From Anaerolineales bacterium (GTDB lineage: Bacteria > Chloroflexota > Anaerolineae > Anaerolineales > UBA11579), in contig JAHBVE010000002.1 in assembly GCA_019637675.1 (NCBI GenBank), positions 271,797 to 335,796 on the forward strand: DNA of 64,000 nt. The letters are read 5' to 3'. Shown piece after piece: positions 50,537 to 58,503 of the stretch (positions are counted from its first letter, which is position 1; each line of letters begins with the position of its first letter). Below the pieces are notes generated by a model that did not search any database, was not told where the DNA came from, and was given only the letters and a program-made list of their open reading frames with translations. The translations under genes were made by a program, and so were the position numbers.

Positions 50537-52780
50537 CTAGCCGGGCAGCTTGCCGAGCGCGCGCAGCACGCGCTCGGGAACCAGCGGGAACTGGTCTATC
50601 CACACGCCGGTGGCGTCGTACACCGCGGCGGTCACCGCGGGCGAGAACGGGATATAGGGCATCTCAGCCATGCCGCGCACGCCCCACGGCCCGTTCGGGT
50701 CAGGGAATTCCAAGATCAGCGACTGCACCCGGTCGGGCACATCCATCACGGTCGGGATCAGATAGTTGGAAAAGTACGGCGTCTTGGTGTACCCGCCTTC
50801 TTGAATGAAATTCTCCATCAGGGTATAGCCCGCCGCCTGCACCACCGCGCCTTCGATCTGGCCTTCGATCTGCTGCGGGTTAATCGCCTTGCCTACATCG
50901 TCAGCGCAGATCACATCGGTGATATGCACATGGCCGGTCTGGGTATCCACCTCCACCGCCACCGCTTCCGCCACGTAGCCGTAAGCAAAGACCGGGTCGC
51001 CCTGGCCGGTCTCGGCGTCCAGCAGCGTCGTAGGCGGCGGTATGTACTTGAATTCGGCGATGGCGGGGCGCTCTTCGTTCTGCCATTGCGCCAATGCGGC
51101 ATCCGCCGCGCCGCGTATGGCATTGCCCGACATGAAGGTGAGCCGTGACGCCGACGCCGAGCCCGAGTCGCCTGTGACGGCGGTATCCGCCACTACCATC
51201 TCGACCTTTTCCACCGGCACGCCCACGGCGTCGGCCGCCATTTGGCGGAAGGCGGTGTGCGCCCCCTGCCCCACGTCCGAGCCGGCCTGATGCAACACCA
51301 CGCGCTCGATCTCGGCCGCGCCGTGGATCTCGATCGTGGCCCAGGCACGCTCCGGAAACCCAAAGGAGAAGCCTACGTTCTTGAAACCGCAGGCGAAGCC
51401 CACCCCGCGCTTGATATGCGCAGCGGGCGCGGGCAGCTGCGGCCAGGCGTCTGCAGCCCGCTGCCATTCGCCGGCCTGCTCTTGCCAACCGGCGGCGCGG
51501 GCGCAAGCATCCACCACTTTGTCCAGCGAGACACCCGGCGGCTGCGTGGCGCCGGTCGCCAGGATGTCGCCATCCAGCGCCATGTTCAGCATACGCAGCT
51601 TGACCGGGTCCATCCCCAGCGCATCCGCCAGTTTGTTGATCTGTGACTCAGACGCAAACGCGCCCTGCGGGCCGCCAAAGCCGCGGAAGGCGCCGTTGGG
51701 AATGTTGTTGGTGTAGACCGTGCAGGCATCTACATGTACATGCGGGATTACGTATGGGCCAGTAGCTAAGAGCGTAGCATTGCCCAGCACCTTCACCGAC
51801 GTATAGATGTATGGCCCGGAATCGGCGATGACTTCAGATTTGGCGGCAATGATCTTGCCGTCCCTAGTAGCGCCCCACTTGGAGCGAATGATGTACGGGT
51901 GGCGCTTGTGGTGCCCGATCATGGACTCGTAGCGCGACCAGATGATCTTGACCGGGCGATGAATGCCGCGCTGATGTAAGCGCCAGGCCGCCAAACCCAG
52001 CACGATCTGGATCGACATGTCCTCGCGCCCGCCGAACGCGCCGCCGATGGCCGGGTGGATGACGCGTACTTGCTCGTCTGCCAAGCCCAGCGCATGGGCA
52101 ATGGCCATGCGCTCTTCGTGCGCCCATTGGCCGGCCACTTCCACAGTGACGCGGCCCTGCTCATCGATATAGCCCAGGCCAGCCTCAGGCGCCAGGTAGG
52201 CATGCTCCTGCACCGGCGTGCGGTACTCACCTTCGACGATGACATCGGCTTGCGCAAAAGCGGCTTCGATGTCGCCGCCATAGCGCACACGGTAACGGTG
52301 ATAGGTATTGTCGCTGTCGGGATGAATGCGAAGCGCGTCCGGTGTCATGGCCGCTTCCGGGTCAGACAGCACCGGCAGATCTTCGTACTCCACCTTGATG
52401 AGGTCACGCGCCCGGGCGGCGATGGCTTCGGTCTCAGCGACGACGAAGGCCACCTGGTCGCCCACGAAGCGCACTCGCTCGGCATATGGCTTGCTGGAGC
52501 CCGGCCCACACAACACTGGCTGGTCTTGCACCATAAGGCCGTATTCGTTGACCGGCACATCCTTGGCGGTGAAGATGGCGACGACGCCAGGCAACGCTTC
52601 GGCTTCGGCCGTGTCAATGGAATGGATGATGGCATGCGGCCGCCCGGCGAACAGCACCTTGGCGTGCAATTGCTCCGGCTTGTTGATGTCGCCTGGATAC
52701 AAGGTTTGGCCGGTCACCTTGCCATGCGCATCAATGCGCCCGTGGGACTGGCCGATGGCAGAGGTGCGTTTTCGGTGCAT
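50537..52780 (-). CDS. Xanthine dehydrogenase-family molybdenum-binding subunit
   Basis: The 747-residue protein has an N-terminal Ald_Xan_dh domain (GKVTGQTLYPGDINKPEQLH, VGDQVAFVVAETEAIAARAR), then Mo-cofactor motifs IGGAFGGREDMSIQ, NGAFRGFGGPQGAF and QAGSDVGQGAHTAFRQMAAD. The catalytic Glu is in GPWGVRGMAEMPYIPFSPAV. It oxidises or hydroxylates an unknown heterocycle or aldehyde. The CO-dehydrogenase AYRCSFR loop is absent. It shares an A of TAATG with the small membrane protein gene upstream. Confidence 0.93.
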   Translation of the reverse strand: MHRKRTSAIGQSHGRIDAHGKVTGQTLYPGDINKPEQLHAKVLFAGRPHAIIHSIDTAEAEALPGVVAIFTAKDVPVNEYGLMVQDQPVLCGPGSSKPYAERVRFVGDQVAFVVAETEAIAARARDLIKVEYEDLPVLSDPEAAMTPDALRIHPDSDNTYHRYRVRYGGDIEAAFAQADVIVEGEYRTPVQEHAYLAPEAGLGYIDEQGRVTVEVAGQWAHEERMAIAHALGLADEQVRVIHPAIGGAFGGREDMSIQIVLGLAAWRLHQRGIHRPVKIIWSRYESMIGHHKRHPYIIRSKWGATRDGKIIAAKSEVIADSGPYIYTSVKVLGNATLLATGPYVIPHVHVDACTVYTNNIPNGAFRGFGGPQGAFASESQINKLADALGMDPVKLRMLNMALDGDILATGATQPPGVSLDKVVDACARAAGWQEQAGEWQRAADAWPQLPAPAAHIKRGVGFACGFKNVGFSFGFPERAWATIEIHGAAEIERVVLHQAGSDVGQGAHTAFRQMAADAVGVPVEKVEMVVADTAVTGDSGSASASRLTFMSGNAIRGAADAALAQWQNEERPAIAEFKYIPPPTTLLDAETGQGDPVFAYGYVAEAVAVEVDTQTGHVHITDVICADDVGKAINPQQIEGQIEGAVVQAAGYTLMENFIQEGGYTKTPYFSNYLIPTVMDVPDRVQSLILEFPDPNGPWGVRGMAEMPYIPFSPAVTAAVYDATGVWIDQFPLVPERVLRALGKLPG

Positions 52781-53118
52781 TATTCGTAGCGCCCGCGCGT
52801 CATGGTGGCTACCTCTTCATTCAGCGGGCCGCCAGCCAAAGAATACACAATAGACCCCAGGATGGAGAAGATCAGATACAGAAGAATCGTAAGCACCAAG
52901 GTGAACAAGCCCTTGAAGTAGGGGCTGGTCAGCAGGGCCGGGTTGGCACGTGCGCCTTGAGCCAGCGTTTCATTGCTGGCTAATGCCCAGGCAATAATGA
53001 CATCGCTGAAGCCATAGGCCACCACTGGCAGAATAATGAGCAGGATGCAGCCAATGCCGCGCCAAATGGGGTGCACACGCCACGGAAAGGGATCACGGGA
53101 AGGTTTTCGTAACAGCAT
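52780..53118 (-). CDS. Small membrane protein in the Mo-hydroxylase operon
   Basis: The 112-residue protein starts at ATG 53118 (MLLRKPSRDPFPWRVHPIWR). A frame to 53301 overlaps the FAD/FeS gene out of phase and was rejected. Two hydrophobic segments (about 22-45 and 70-95) are joined by a polar loop; a short tail contains NEEVATMTRGRYE. No family is recognised. It is placed between the two subunit genes, 2 bases after the upstream stop, so it may anchor the enzyme at the membrane (inference). Confidence 0.8.
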   Translation of the reverse strand: MLLRKPSRDPFPWRVHPIWRGIGCILLIILPVVAYGFSDVIIAWALASNETLAQGARANPALLTSPYFKGLFTLVLTILLYLIFSILGSIVYSLAGGPLNEEVATMTRGRYE

Positions 53119-53120
53119 TC

Positions 53121-54536
53121 TTACTCCACAGACTGCGCAATGGCGCCAGCGCTCTCGATGGCGTCCAATATTTTGTAGTAGCCAGTACAACGGCACAGGT
53201 TGCCCGCCACGGCTTCTTTGGCCTGCTGGCGGTCCGGCTGCGGATGCTCCTGCAGCAGCATGGCCGCCGACATGACAAAGCCCGGCGTGCAATAGCCGCA
53301 CTGCACCGCAGCATGCTCAACGAAGGCCTGCTGCACCGGGTGGAGGCTGCCATCTTCGCCGGCCAGACCCTCGATCGTCACGATGTGCGTGCCATGCGCC
53401 CGCGGGGCGGGCACCAGGCAGCTCATCACCGCCTTGCCATCCATGAACACCGTACACGCGCCACACTCGCCTTCGGCGCAGCCTTCTTTGGTGCCGGTCA
53501 GCAGCGCATCCTCGCGCAACAGGCGCAGCAAGGTCTTCTCGTGGCCGGTCTCGAACGAATACGGTTGGTCGTTGATGACGGTGGAAATCGGCCCATCGGT
53601 TGGTCGGCTGGTCAGCTGTTTCCCTTGGGAGTAATCCGCAAGCAATACCGGCTTTTCGGGAATCCGCACCGGCTGCTGGCTGGCGGCCAGCTCTTCCAGG
53701 AGGCGGGCCGCGGCCACGCGTACCATCTCGCTGCGGTAGTCTGCCGAACTGCGGATATCGCCGATCGGGCTGGCAGCGGCCTGGGTCAGCGCCGCCGCCT
53801 GAGCGATGGTATCCGCGCTCAGGGTCTTGCCGGTCAGGTACGCCTCGGCCTCAGGGGCGCGAATGATCGTAGGCGCCACCGCCCCGAGGGCGATGGCGGC
53901 GCTAGCCACCTTGTCGCCATCCATGCTCAGCACAATGGCCGCATTGATCACCGAGATGGCCTGGGCGCGGCGCAGGGTCATGCGCATGAAGGCGCCCCGC
54001 TGCCTGGCCGGGTCGAGCGCCGGGAAGTGGATATCCACCAGCATCTCGTCCGGCTGCATCACGGTTTTGCGCACGCCGGTATAGAACTCGGCCAGCGGCA
54101 CTGTGCGCTCGCCACCCTGCGAGCGCAGCACGACGCTAGCGCCCAAAGCCATCAGGGCTGGGATGGTGTCGTTGGCGGGGGAGGCGGTGATCAGGTTGCC
54201 GGCCACCGTGCTGCGGTTGCGGATCTGCGGCGCGCCTACCTCGTAAGCGGCCAGCGCCAGCGGCAGCGCCTGCTGGCGCAGCAGCGGGCTGGCGGCACAA
54301 TCATTGTGCGTCACCAGTGGGCCAAGGTGGATACGGCCTTCGCCATCCTGTGTAATGGCGTCCAAGCCAGGAATGCGGGTGACATCGATCAGGGTGTGGA
54401 CATTCTTGCGCGCCCCCAGCTCATATTCGATGATGAGATCGGTAGCGCCGGCTACGATGCGCGCCGCCGTGCCGTGCTCGACAAGAGCCGCCAACGCTTC
54501 GTCAACAGTGGATGCAGTGATGTAGTGGGACCACAT
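53121..54536 (-). CDS. Fused FAD-binding and 2Fe-2S subunit of Mo-hydroxylase
   Basis: The 471-residue protein has residues 1-290 as the FAD subunit (ARIVAGATDLIIEYELGARK, GAPQIRNRSTVAGNLITASP, CO-dehydrogenase flavoprotein C-domain). Residues 310-471 are the iron-sulfur subunit with a plant-type cluster (GCAEGECGACTVFMDGKAVM) and the second cluster (QCGYCTPGFVMSAAM, GNLCRCTGYYKIL). In most fused enzymes FeS precedes FAD; here the order is reversed. It carries electrons from the Mo site to an acceptor. TATAAT lies 9 bases before ATG 54536. Confidence 0.93.
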   Translation of the reverse strand: MWSHYITASTVDEALAALVEHGTAARIVAGATDLIIEYELGARKNVHTLIDVTRIPGLDAITQDGEGRIHLGPLVTHNDCAASPLLRQQALPLALAAYEVGAPQIRNRSTVAGNLITASPANDTIPALMALGASVVLRSQGGERTVPLAEFYTGVRKTVMQPDEMLVDIHFPALDPARQRGAFMRMTLRRAQAISVINAAIVLSMDGDKVASAAIALGAVAPTIIRAPEAEAYLTGKTLSADTIAQAAALTQAAASPIGDIRSSADYRSEMVRVAAARLLEELAASQQPVRIPEKPVLLADYSQGKQLTSRPTDGPISTVINDQPYSFETGHEKTLLRLLREDALLTGTKEGCAEGECGACTVFMDGKAVMSCLVPAPRAHGTHIVTIEGLAGEDGSLHPVQQAFVEHAAVQCGYCTPGFVMSAAMLLQEHPQPDRQQAKEAVAGNLCRCTGYYKILDAIESAGAIAQSVE

Positions 54537-54545
54537 GAGGCGCTA

Positions 54546-54551
54546 ATTATA
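54546..54551 (-). promoter_or_regulatory. -10 box TATAAT before the Mo-hydroxylase operon
   Basis: TATAAT on the reverse strand, nine bases before ATG 54536, gives a 5' leader of only a few bases. No ribosome site is visible. Confidence 0.5.
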
Positions 54552-54612
54552 CGCCTCGCTCTATCATTACTTTTGAAAGCACACCAACATGCTTTGGAAG
54601 ACAGAGTGAATG

Positions 54613-55179
54613 CTATTTAGGCACAACAGCAGAGGCTTGTTGCGCTAACTGGCCTACCGTTTCCAAACGTGCTTCATCTTCTGGCTCGCCGTTGCCGGCC
54701 AGCATCAGCGTGTTCTCCGCCGCCTGCAGGATGCCGCTGGCTTCACGGCCATCCATCGCCAGCAAAGGCGCCGGCCCCCAGCCGCCGATGGCTACCCGCG
54801 TGCGGCCGGCGGGCCAGCGCGCCAGCGCCAGCCAGGCGCCATCGGCCTGATAAAAGTCCAGCCTGGCCGCGGTGCTAAAGTGCAGGCCCGCCACAGCCGG
54901 CTCGCCCGCGGTGGCACGCAGCGCCAGCCAGTTGCCATAGCTTTGAGTGGCGCCGTCCTGCAACTCCAGCTCGGCGTCGAGCGCCAGTATGGCCGCCGCC
55001 AACTGCGAGTCGCCCGCGGCGGCCAGCAGCCAGGCCACGGCCTGTTGGCCGTGTGCCGGCTGCGAGTCGCCGCGCACGGCCTCGCGCAGCGCTGGCTGCA
55101 GGCCTTCGGCCTCCGCCAGCGCTTCCAAACTGGCGGACATATCCATGCGCAGGGTGTTGCCCTTCAGGGTTACGCTCAT
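54613..55179 (-). CDS. Uncharacterised protein, tentative FAD-subunit-C-terminus-like
   Basis: The 188-residue protein is Ala/Leu-rich with no signal peptide. No family is recognised with confidence. The segment ALARWPAGRTRVAIGGWGPA followed by PLLAMDGREASGILQAAENT is loosely like the C-terminal domain of FAD-binding subunits of molybdenum hydroxylases (an aryl G-G-x-G-x-x-P run and following helices). It could be a diverged fragment of such a subunit. It lies between the thioesterase gene (2-base gap) and the Mo-hydroxylase operon on the same strand. Confidence 0.7.
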   Translation of the reverse strand: MSVTLKGNTLRMDMSASLEALAEAEGLQPALREAVRGDSQPAHGQQAVAWLLAAAGDSQLAAAILALDAELELQDGATQSYGNWLALRATAGEPAVAGLHFSTAARLDFYQADGAWLALARWPAGRTRVAIGGWGPAPLLAMDGREASGILQAAENTLMLAGNGEPEDEARLETVGQLAQQASAVVPK

Positions 55180-55181
55180 CG

Positions 55182-55658
55182 CTATTCAGTATCCGGGTAC
55201 ACGCGCCAACCCAACTCTTCCAAGGCCACGCCTTCCAGATCTCCAGGAGGCAAGGCCACCATCAGGGCTTCGCCCTCAGCCAGCAGCTCACCGCTTGCGT
55301 CGTAGATCGCAGTATGTGCTTCGGCCACGCGGCCACGGTCCTTCACGGCGACCCCAGTAATGCGCAAGGGCTGCTCCACGGGTACATGCTTACGGTACTT
55401 AGTAGTAAGGCGAGCAGTATACATAAAGCGATTGTGGTCCTTGAGCATAAAAACGCGGCTCACCGCCTCATCCATGATGGTGCTGATGACGCCGCCGTGC
55501 ACAATGCCCGGATAGCCCTCATACACCTTGGGCACGCTATATTCCCCCACCACGCCACCTTCTGTGTCTGGGTCAGCGTAGAACTCCAGCTTGAGCCCAA
55601 TCGGGTTCTCCATGCCGCAGGCGAAGCAATTGCGTGAGTTGGGGAGCTTATTAATCAT
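55182..55658 (-). CDS. PaaI-type hotdog-fold thioesterase
   Basis: The 158-residue protein has CFACGMENPIGLKLEFYADP at the N-terminus (a common start in this thioesterase subgroup), then YPGIVHGGVISTIMDEAVSR, whose HGG and acidic residue form the 4HBT active site, and RLTTKYRKHVPVEQPLRITG. It probably hydrolyses an acyl-CoA; the substrate is unknown. ATG 55658 follows AAGGAA. Confidence 0.9.
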   Translation of the reverse strand: MINKLPNSRNCFACGMENPIGLKLEFYADPDTEGGVVGEYSVPKVYEGYPGIVHGGVISTIMDEAVSRVFMLKDHNRFMYTARLTTKYRKHVPVEQPLRITGVAVKDRGRVAEAHTAIYDASGELLAEGEALMVALPPGDLEGVALEELGWRVYPDTE

Positions 55659-55675
55659 AAAAATTCCTTAATCGT

Positions 55676-56140
55676 TTAATCAACTGCAAACTCGCCAGGG
55701 ACTTCGAGTTCATTAGTAAACAAGGGGTCAGCGCTATATTCGACTGCCTGTTCCCGGATTATTCGTCCACTTCGTTTGTTATTGCTTAAGTAAGAAACGA
55801 AGCCACGGATTTGTTTACGAACATCCGTAGCCCGAGAATAAAGCTCATCAAATTCTGACTGCGTTAAATATTGCTGATCCAGTGCAGTATAGAGTTGTGA
55901 TTGGACTTCTGCCGCCGACCTAAAGGAGAACCCGAGAAATCGAATGAACTCGCCGTCATAACCGGAATCAAATCCCTCGGCAATATTGGACATCACTGAA
56001 ATTGCAGCTCTCCGAATCTGGTCGCGAAGCGCAAAGTCCCTGGCGAATTGAGATGAATTGGTCTGAGCGTATACGAGATTTACCAAAATGCGCGCAGACT
56101 GCCACACCTTCAAATTCTCAAATTGCCGAATAGTTGCCAT
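55676..56140 (-). CDS. Four-helix-bundle protein (S23/Avd-like)
   Basis: The 154-residue protein starts at ATG 56140 (MATIRQFENLKVWQSARILV); TTG codons just upstream are less likely. The pattern F-E-x-L-x-V-W-Q-x-A, FALRDQIRRAAISVMSNIAE and GFDSGYDGEFIRFLGFSFRS is the signature of the S23/four-helix-bundle family, whose role is mostly unknown (some assist diversity-generating retroelements). No reverse transcriptase is nearby. The gene is visibly AT-richer than its neighbours, suggesting acquisition from elsewhere. Confidence 0.88.
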   Translation of the reverse strand: MATIRQFENLKVWQSARILVNLVYAQTNSSQFARDFALRDQIRRAAISVMSNIAEGFDSGYDGEFIRFLGFSFRSAAEVQSQLYTALDQQYLTQSEFDELYSRATDVRKQIRGFVSYLSNNKRSGRIIREQAVEYSADPLFTNELEVPGEFAVD

Positions 56141-56158
56141 CAACAATAGATTAACAGA

Positions 56159-56794
56159 TTAATCAATTAACCGATCCCAGGCCCATGTTCCTTGTTTTCT
56201 TGCAATACCCCCCAAGAAATCGAGATCCTCCGGCACATCCACGTCCCGCGCCAAGGAGGGCAGCTCGAGCACATGCAGTTGTGCACCGCTGGCCTCCGCT
56301 CGTGCGCTGTGCGCTTGGAATGAGCCCGGGCCGAACTCGTATTCGATCTGCCCGACAGGGTTGATGTACAGGGCGTTCGTTCCCTCGTGATGATGATCCG
56401 GAGCGATCACTACCGCTGGCTCAGCGCTGCCCGCTTGCAGCATGGCACTCACATCCACGGGGCTGAGTTGCGGCAGGTCGGCCGGCACCACCAGCACGCT
56501 GGTGGCCGTGTAGGTTTGCGCTACGGCAGTGGCGCGTTGCAGCGCTACGTTGAGATGCGGCGCGCCATCCTCTTGCAGCGTGCGGGCGCCGTGCTCGCGC
56601 GCCAGCGCCAGCGCCGCTGGATCGCGGCTCACCACCAGCACCTCGCCCAGCTCAGCCACGCTCTTGAGCATGTCGATGGTGTGCAGCAGCATGCGCTCGT
56701 TCAATGCAGCGCGGTCATCTTCGGAAAGCACGGGCGCCAGGCGAGATTTGCCGCGGCGCAAAGGTTTAACGGGAACGATGGCCCAGATCGACAT
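56159..56794 (-). CDS. cofC: Phospholactate/phosphoenolpyruvate guanylyltransferase CofC
   Basis: The 211-residue nucleotidyltransferase has AIVPVKPLRRGKSRLAPVLS at the N-terminus (the family nucleotide site), LVVPADLPQLSPVDVSAML (metal site) and the CofC ending VDVPEDLDFLGGIA. It makes the guanylylated precursor that CofD uses. In archaea the substrate is 2-phospholactate; in many bacteria it is phosphoenolpyruvate, and a dehydro-F420 reductase candidate nearby favours the latter. AAGGAG precedes ATG 56794. Confidence 0.93.
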   Translation of the reverse strand: MSIWAIVPVKPLRRGKSRLAPVLSEDDRAALNERMLLHTIDMLKSVAELGEVLVVSRDPAALALAREHGARTLQEDGAPHLNVALQRATAVAQTYTATSVLVVPADLPQLSPVDVSAMLQAGSAEPAVVIAPDHHHEGTNALYINPVGQIEYEFGPGSFQAHSARAEASGAQLHVLELPSLARDVDVPEDLDFLGGIARKQGTWAWDRLID

Positions 56795-56823
56795 CTATAC
56801 TCCTTGATGCGCAATAGAGAGGG

Positions 56824-57759
56824 TCATGCCGCCAGTAATTGGCTGCTGAAGGCAAGCACTTCGCTCGCCAGTTGAGCACGGTCGGTGCGATCTTTCATCA
56901 CCGTAGCGGTCACCAGGGGCATTATACCGAGCGCGGCAATGGCTTCGCTCTGCGCCGCATCCACTTCATCGAACACAAAGCCGCGCAGCAAGCCGCCATA
57001 ATGCTGGGCCACTGCCAGCGCACTGGGCAGGATGCCCAGCTCGCTGAACATCTTGGCGGCCGGCCCCTTCAGGGCCTGCCCGCCAATGATGGGCGAGACG
57101 GCCACGATGGGCTTCGCCGCCAGCGCGGCCTGCAAGCCCGGTACGGCCAGGATCGGCGCTACGCTCACCCACGGGTTGGATGGGCACACCACCACCAGGT
57201 CGGCCGCTGCCACCGCCTCCAGCACGCCGGGCGCCGGCCGCGCTTGCTCCGCGCCGTCGAAGCGAAACGAACTGACCGCTGGCTCACAGCGCCGCGCCAC
57301 GAAATACTCCTGAAAGGCCAACTCGCCTTCGTTCGTCTGTACAAAAGTGCGCACCGGCTGGTCGCTCATCGGCAGCACCCGGGCACGGATACCCCACGCC
57401 CGGCAAAAGTCCGCTGTTATGGCGCTCAACCCATCACCGGCCCGCAGGCGGCGGGTGCGCTCCAGATGCGTACCCAGGTCGCGGTCGCCCAGCCAGAACC
57501 AGGTCGGCCCGCCCAGCACCTCGACGCTGCTCATAGCTTGCTGGGTCTCCCCCACGCGGCCCCAACCGGTTTGTGGGTTGGCCAGGCCAGCCAGGGTATA
57601 GCACACCGTATCCAGGTCAGGACAGATCGTGAGCCCAAAGTGCTCAAAGTCATCCCCGGTATTGACGATGATCGTCAGGTCATCAGGAGGCAGCACTTGC
57701 GCCAGGCCATCGGCCAACTTGGCGCCGCCCACCCCACCAGCCAGTGCAACAACTTTCAT
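56824..57759 (-). CDS. cofD: Phospholactate transferase CofD/FbiA
   Basis: The 311-residue protein starts at ATG 57759 (MKVVALAGGVGGAKLADGLA) after AGGAGAA; a frame to 57906 would add 49 codons inside the C26 gene. Marks are NTGDDFEHFGLTICPDLDTV, GWGRVGETQQAM, LGDRDLGTHLERTRRLRAGD and VVCPSNPWVSVAPILAVPGL. It joins the activated phospholactyl/enolpyruvyl group to Fo, forming F420-0 or dehydro-F420-0. A gene for Fo synthase is not in the window. Confidence 0.95.
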   Translation of the reverse strand: MKVVALAGGVGGAKLADGLAQVLPPDDLTIIVNTGDDFEHFGLTICPDLDTVCYTLAGLANPQTGWGRVGETQQAMSSVEVLGGPTWFWLGDRDLGTHLERTRRLRAGDGLSAITADFCRAWGIRARVLPMSDQPVRTFVQTNEGELAFQEYFVARRCEPAVSSFRFDGAEQARPAPGVLEAVAAADLVVVCPSNPWVSVAPILAVPGLQAALAAKPIVAVSPIIGGQALKGPAAKMFSELGILPSALAVAQHYGGLLRGFVFDEVDAAQSEAIAALGIMPLVTATVMKDRTDRAQLASEVLAFSSQLLAA

Positions 57760-57766
57760 TGTTCTC

Positions 57767-58486
57767 CTATTGGCTGGCGCGCACCAAAGCGCGGAACAGG
57801 TTTTGCATGCGGGCGTCCTGCGGCAAACACTCCGGATGCCACTGTACGCCCACGGCGAAGGGATGCTCGGGCAGTTCGATGGCTTCCACCAAGCCATCCG
57901 GCGCACTGGCGACCGCTTTCAGCCCGCTCGCCAGGTCTTTGATGCCTTGGTGGTGCAGACTGTTGACCTCGACGATCGGCTCGCCGAGGATCTCGGCCAG
58001 ACGGCTGCCTTCACTCACCTGCACCGGGTGGGCCAAATAATCCCAAGGGTGGTCAGGGAAGTTGGTATGCTTCAGCGCTCCCGGCAGCTGATCGGGAATG
58101 TGCGTGTACAGCGTACCCCCGAAGGCCACATTGGCGATCTGCAAGCCGCGGCAAATGCCGAGGAAAGGTTTGCTGTCTTCGGCCGCCTGGCGCACCAGCT
58201 GGATCTCGATCTCATCTCGCTCAGCATCCAAGTCGTATAGCTTCTCGTGCGGCTCGCCGTTGAAGCGATGGATCTCAATATCCCCGCCGCCGGTGAACAC
58301 CAAACCGTCCAGCCGGCCGAGCAACTCGCGCAGCTTGTCGAGCGGAAGATTTAGTGGAATAAGCACCGGGATGGCGCCCGCCCGCACCAGCGCCTCGCTG
58401 TACGGGCGCGGCGTTTGAATAACGTCTATCTGGTACAGCTCAGAACGAGCATTGCGGGTGGTGACGCCGATCAGTGGGCTGGTCAT
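57767..58486 (-). CDS. Class C26 gamma-glutamyl hydrolase (PuuD-like) in the F420 operon
   Basis: The 239-residue class I amidotransferase fold has the nucleophile Cys in KPFLGICRGLQIANVAFGGT, the GGGD-type oxyanion region VFTGGGDIEIHRF, and the His/Glu pair of the triad in FAVGVQWHPECLPQD. PuuD hydrolyses gamma-glutamyl-GABA, and related C26 enzymes trim folate polyglutamates. It lies between cofD and the nitroreductase gene on the same strand, so a role on the gamma-glutamyl tail of F420 is possible (inference). Start ATG 58486; a GTG at 58492 is an alternative. Confidence 0.9.
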   Translation of the reverse strand: MTSPLIGVTTRNARSELYQIDVIQTPRPYSEALVRAGAIPVLIPLNLPLDKLRELLGRLDGLVFTGGGDIEIHRFNGEPHEKLYDLDAERDEIEIQLVRQAAEDSKPFLGICRGLQIANVAFGGTLYTHIPDQLPGALKHTNFPDHPWDYLAHPVQVSEGSRLAEILGEPIVEVNSLHHQGIKDLASGLKAVASAPDGLVEAIELPEHPFAVGVQWHPECLPQDARMQNLFRALVRASQ

Positions 58487-58503
58487 GGGCACATTCTACT
58501 TGT

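Noticed and set aside
53119-53301. Extension of the small membrane protein into the FAD/FeS gene
   Set aside because: The extra residues are an out-of-frame shadow of the 2Fe-2S domain; ATG 53118 is 2 bases after the stop of that gene.
53244-54620. 458-codon forward frame opposite the FAD/FeS subunit gene
   Set aside because: The reverse strand has all FAD and 2Fe-2S motifs; the forward product is an Arg/Gly-rich shadow.
55676-56140. Diversity-generating retroelement accessory protein (Avd)
   Set aside because: The four-helix-bundle family includes Avd, but no reverse transcriptase or template/variable repeat is present in the window.
57760-57906. 49-codon N-terminal extension of CofD
   Set aside because: It overlaps the C26 gene and lacks family similarity; AGGAGAA directly precedes ATG 57759.
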